Part shown: positions 61,901 to 63,749 of the stretch, piece by piece
Position numbering within the stretch: the first letter of the stretch is position 1
How the letters are laid out: the number at the start of each line of letters is the position of its first letter
Source of the DNA: Planctomycetota bacterium
GTDB lineage: Bacteria > Planctomycetota > UBA1135 > GCA-002686595
Direction of reading: 5' to 3'
Length of the DNA stretch: 63,749 nucleotides
Assembly (NCBI GenBank): GCA_014237855.1
Contig: JABACD010000027.1
Span: 1 to 63,749 of the forward strand
Position numbers and translations under genes: made by a program
Notes under the pieces: generated by a model
The model's database searches: none
What the model was told of the DNA's origin: nothing
The model's input: the letters and a program-made list of their open reading frames with translations, nothing else

Positions 61901-63749
61901 CCCGACGAGTGTGATACGGACTGCAACTCCAACGGCACCCCCGACAACTGCGAGAGCATCACGGACTGCAACTCGGACGGCATTCCGGACGAGTGCCAGA
62001 TCCCCGGTAACGACTGCAACAATGACTCGATCCCGGACGACTGTCAGCTGACAGGCAACGACTGTGACTCCAACGGAGTCCCGGACGAGTGCGACCCCGA
62101 CTGCAACAACAACGGAACCGCTGATGGATGCGAGCTAGTCGGAAACGACTGCAACACCAACAACATTCCTGACGAGTGCGACACGGATTGCAACAACAAC
62201 GGCACCCCTGATGACTGCGAGGCCATCACGGACTGCAACGCAGACGGCACCCCGGACGAGTGCCAGTTGGTCGGAAACGACTGCAACAGCAACTCAATCC
62301 CCGATGACTGCGAGACTGACTGCAACAACAATGGCACTCCGGATGATTGTGAGGCCTTCGCTGACTGCAACAGCAACTCCGTCCCCGACGAGTGCGAGCT
62401 GACAGGCAACGACTGCAACTCGAACAGCATCCCGGACGAGTGCGACCTGGACTGCAACAGCAATGGCACCCCTGATGAATGCGAGGCCTTCGCTGATTGC
62501 AACAGCAACTCCATCCCCGACGAGTGCGAGCTGACAGGCAACGACTGCAACTCGAACAACATCCCGGACGAGTGTGAACTCGACTGCAACAACAACGGCA
62601 CCCCCGATGAATGCGAGACGGGCGCTGACTGCAACTCGGACGGCATCCCGGACGAGTGCCAGCTGGTCGGCAATGATTGCAACAGCAACTCGATCCCCGA
62701 CGAGTGCGAGACCGATTGCAACAGCAACGGAACTCCGGACGACTGCGAGACAATCACCGACTGCAACAGCAACTCGGTCCCTGACGAGTGCGAGCTAGCA
62801 GCAAACGACTGTAACTCGAACAGCATCCCGGACGAGTGTGATACGGACTGCAACAGCAACGGGACCCCCGATGACTGCGAGAGCATCACCGACTGCAACA
62901 GCAACTCGATCCCCGATGAGTGCGAGCTAGTCGGTAATGACTGCAACTCGAACAGCATCCCGGACGAGTGTGATACGGACTGCAACAGCAACGGAACCCC
63001 CGATGACTGCGAGACCATCACCGACTGCAACAGCAACTCAGTCCCGGACGAGTGCGAGCTAGCAGGAAACGACTGCAACTCGAACAGCATCCCCGACGAG
63101 TGCGATACGGACTGCAACAGCAACGGCACCCCTGATAACTGCGAGGCCATCACGGACTGCAACAACAACTCGATTCCTGATGAGTGCGAACTCAGCGGAA
63201 ACGATTGCAACTCCAACAGCATCCCCGACGAGTGCGATACGGACTGCAACAACAACGGCACTCCCGATGACTGCGAGACCATCACGGACTGCAACAGCAA
63301 CTCGATCCCCGACGAGTGCGAACTGGTCGGCAATGACTGCAACAACAACTCGATCCCCGATGAGTGCGAGCTCACGGGTAACGACTGCAACGCCAACTCA
63401 ATCCCTGACGACTGTGAGCTGGTCGGAAACGACTGCAACTCAAACAGCATCCCGGACGAGTGCGATACGGACTGCAACTCCAACGGAACTCCCGATGACT
63501 GCGAGGTCATCACCGACTGCAACAGCAACCTGATCCCCGACGAGTGCGAACTGGCCGGCAATGACTGCAACAGCAACTCGGTTCCCGACGAGTGTGATAC
63601 GGACTGCAACAGCAACGGCACGCCCGACAACTGTGAGTCCATCACGGACTGCAACACAGACGGCGTACCCGACGAGTGCCAGCTCGTAGGAAACGACTGC
63701 AACAGCAACTCGGTTCCCGACGAGTGTGATACGGACTGCAACAGCAACG
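58919..63749 (+). CDS. Secreted M6-family metalloprotease with long Asp/Asn/Cys repeat array (3' end cut)
   Basis: Open from ATG 58919 to the right edge (1610 codons). Signal-peptide-like start ('VACLCLLSSTLVHYSNA'). The M6 (immune inhibitor A-like) catalytic domain has the zinc motif HEFGH at residues 332-336 within 'AHEFGHFFGLPEMYD', and 'NWCLMAGGAWG' shortly after. Next come a beta region ('LPFQFPFYDSSYDRVYVSSN') and a putative Ig-like module ('LPEGLKLSADGRLEG'). From 61,331 on, the chain is an uninterrupted array of Cys/Asp/Asn repeats like thrombospondin-3 calcium-binding repeats. Likely exported, perhaps Ca2+-stiffened and surface-attached through an unseen C-terminus. No strong ribosome site; the upstream 234 bp hold only weak promoter-like AT-rich stretches. 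Confidence 0.88.
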   Translation, partial: MTTCIFPSSATRVACLCLLSSTLVHYSNAQDCVMPPTPEPIRVVQPDGSPILLRLKGSGHSYWYEDLNGHPVVRAGDSYQYARVSRDGELVPSELAVGTGDPERFAIPTDVVVGTADRSELSSSLSSKEASGHEHGNFIPSNGRVENLVVLARFADHDTSRQERALPSSEEIATILNAVGGDDELAPTGSLRDHFLEASYGQLTIDSTVTAWVTLPQTEAYYAASGSGLTSRSAELVSDALNLAEDSVDFSRFDNNGDGLVDAVTILHSGYGAEWGGNDAFGAPIEDRIWSHKWSIEDWCSDEGPSVADYVLAPALFGTSGDTPVRIGVIAHEFGHFFGLPEMYDVDGSSSGAGNWCLMAGGAWGFDGSQQQPSHLSAWSKIKLGWLQPERLLPGTHELPRVETTPKVFVIDSGYRPGEYLLIENRGAVGFDSQLPGEGLAIWHVDETKASNDDEGQPGQLTWPHNGRHFRVSLIQADGNFDLERGANLGDAEDLFHSGGVNSLTGSGTDAYQGGRVLGNQNEIIEIGRAGEVMTLTYRNPNAPIIITTQLPDGHVGQLFSFQLEAQGDDPLVFSELIETPTYTHEDQGESQLAQQGEAQGWKADDAIWELELPFQFPFYDSSYDRVYVSSNGFIEFSETGSEPHDSGYALRASRRVAPFWTDLTTNGALQQDIYVDTSIASQVTILWNAQTFADEEEVRFSATLFQDGRILFNNGQNSADTNATVGISRGEGGNYLFGSSRPNSSTLFTLGGSQLPEGLKLSADGRLEGWPVREGSWSASFRVSGGQNRYGAVTLGGIIGGSPDCNNNGIDDATDISSGTSLDCNSDGIPDECQLVGNDCNNNSIPDDCELAGNDCNSNSVPDECDPDCNSNGTPDSCEAFTDCNSNLIPDECELSSNDCNSNSIPDDCDTDCNNNGTPDDCETITDCNSNMVPDECELVGNDCNSNSIPDECDTDCNSNGSPDDCEAITDCNSNLIPDECELTGNDCNSNSVPDECDTDCNSNGTPDNCESITDCNSDGIPDECQIPGNDCNNDSIPDDCQLTGNDCDSNGVPDECDPDCNNNGTADGCELVGNDCNTNNIPDECDTDCNNNGTPDDCEAITDCNADGTPDECQLVGNDCNSNSIPDDCETDCNNNGTPDDCEAFADCNSNSVPDECELTGNDCNSNSIPDECDLDCNSNGTPDECEAFADCNSNSIPDECELTGNDCNSNNIPDECELDCNNNGTPDECETGADCNSDGIPDECQLVGNDCNSNSIPDECETDCNSNGTPDDCETITDCNSNSVPDECELAANDCNSNSIPDECDTDCNSNGTPDDCESITDCNSNSIPDECELVGNDCNSNSIPDECDTDCNSNGTPDDCETITDCNSNSVPDECELAGNDCNSNSIPDECDTDCNSNGTPDNCEAITDCNNNSIPDECELSGNDCNSNSIPDECDTDCNNNGTPDDCETITDCNSNSIPDECELVGNDCNNNSIPDECELTGNDCNANSIPDDCELVGNDCNSNSIPDECDTDCNSNGTPDDCEVITDCNSNLIPDECELAGNDCNSNSVPDECDTDCNSNGTPDNCESITDCNTDGVPDECQLVGNDCNSNSVPDECDTDCNSN
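61331..63749 (+). repeat. In-frame array of 54+ DCNSNxxPDEC repeats with 132-bp higher-order period
   Basis: I read 54 complete units plus a cut one. Each begins Asp-Cys-Asn and contains Pro-Asp-[Glu/Asp]-Cys. Three unit types alternate: 13 residues (ending CDT), 15 residues (DCNSNGTPDDCExIT) and 16 residues (ending CELxGN), together 44 residues or 132 bp. The first unit (61,331) is degenerate. Units 15-18 and 45-47 break the A-B-C order, which marks past unit gain or loss. The pattern (Asp/Asn at alternating positions, paired Cys) suggests calcium binding plus disulfides. Confidence 0.93.

Noticed and set aside
62044..63747. Long open minus-strand frame (~567 codons) rich in Leu-Gln-Ser/Ser-His-Ser across the repeat array
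   Set aside because: It is the reverse of the in-frame DCNSN repeat. It stays open only because the repeat has no stop complement, and it has no start context or independent domain.
61331..63749. CRISPR-like regular repeats
   Set aside because: The repeats are contiguous, in frame with the protease and have no unique spacers.

Overview
The window is a gene-dense, GC-rich stretch of bacterial chromosome from a Gram-negative (diderm) organism, most likely a member of the Planctomycetota or a close relative. This rests on several things read together. Lipopolysaccharide-type genes are present (kdtA/waaA and an O-antigen ABC exporter). There is a prepilin-like protein with the planctomycete-style C-terminal Asp-Gly motif. 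Two proteins carry an MJ0042-type zinc ribbon followed by a membrane segment. There is an McsB-type arginine kinase, a BMC-T microcompartment shell protein, and a secreted M6 metalloprotease with a very long array of 'DCNSNxIPDEC' repeats. No rRNA, CRISPR array, phage or IS element was seen. Both window edges cut a gene.

Left part (1-32.5 kb), almost all on the minus strand: a secreted Pro-Glu/Gln-repeat protein (cut), mcsB, then two plus-strand genes (SLC13-type transporter with TrkA-C domains, GH42-like protein). Next comes an apparent arginase-wzm-wzt-methyltransferase operon for surface glycan export, then a HEAT-repeat protein. A housekeeping and metabolic series follows: phosphomannomutase, threonine aldolase, class I aminotransferase, a UbiA-type prenyltransferase resembling decaprenyl-phosphate phosphoribosyltransferase, prepilin, metK, waaA, secA, a response regulator with an unfamiliar N-terminal domain, pyrD, lspA and a DksA-type protein. 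xerD-like (plus) converges on an overlapping uvrB-uvrC pair.

Middle part (32.5-44 kb): two adjacent zinc-ribbon/membrane proteins that look like diverged paralogues, a NIL-domain protein overlapping gamma-glutamyltranspeptidase, a small membrane protein coupled to a very basic EF-hand protein, a large secreted multidomain gluzincin-like protein, and two divergent tRNA genes (Cys-GCA and Leu-UAA).

Right part (44-63.7 kb), all on the plus strand: a MATE transporter, then the most interesting block. Four tightly packed genes encode (i) a membrane protein fusing a ferredoxin-like region, an FAD/NAD(P) oxidoreductase and a His-rich cytochrome-b-like membrane domain, (ii) a 26-haem c-type cytochrome, (iii) an outer-membrane beta-barrel candidate and (iv) a 12-haem cytochrome. 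The order reads like an inside-to-outside electron conduit. It is followed closely by an ABC exporter pair and then by a PduS-like (RnfC-type) flavo/Fe-S protein coupled to a PduT-like BMC-T shell protein with the cysteine expected for a pore Fe-S cluster. An SGNH hydrolase and the M6 protease with its repeat array (running off the right edge) close the window.

No gap longer than about 300 bases lacks a gene. The longest gaps (12,684-12,929; 19,836-20,060; 32,498-32,714; 39,537-39,741; 43,661-43,889; 58,685-58,918) contain only hairpins or weak promoter-like signals, noted where seen.
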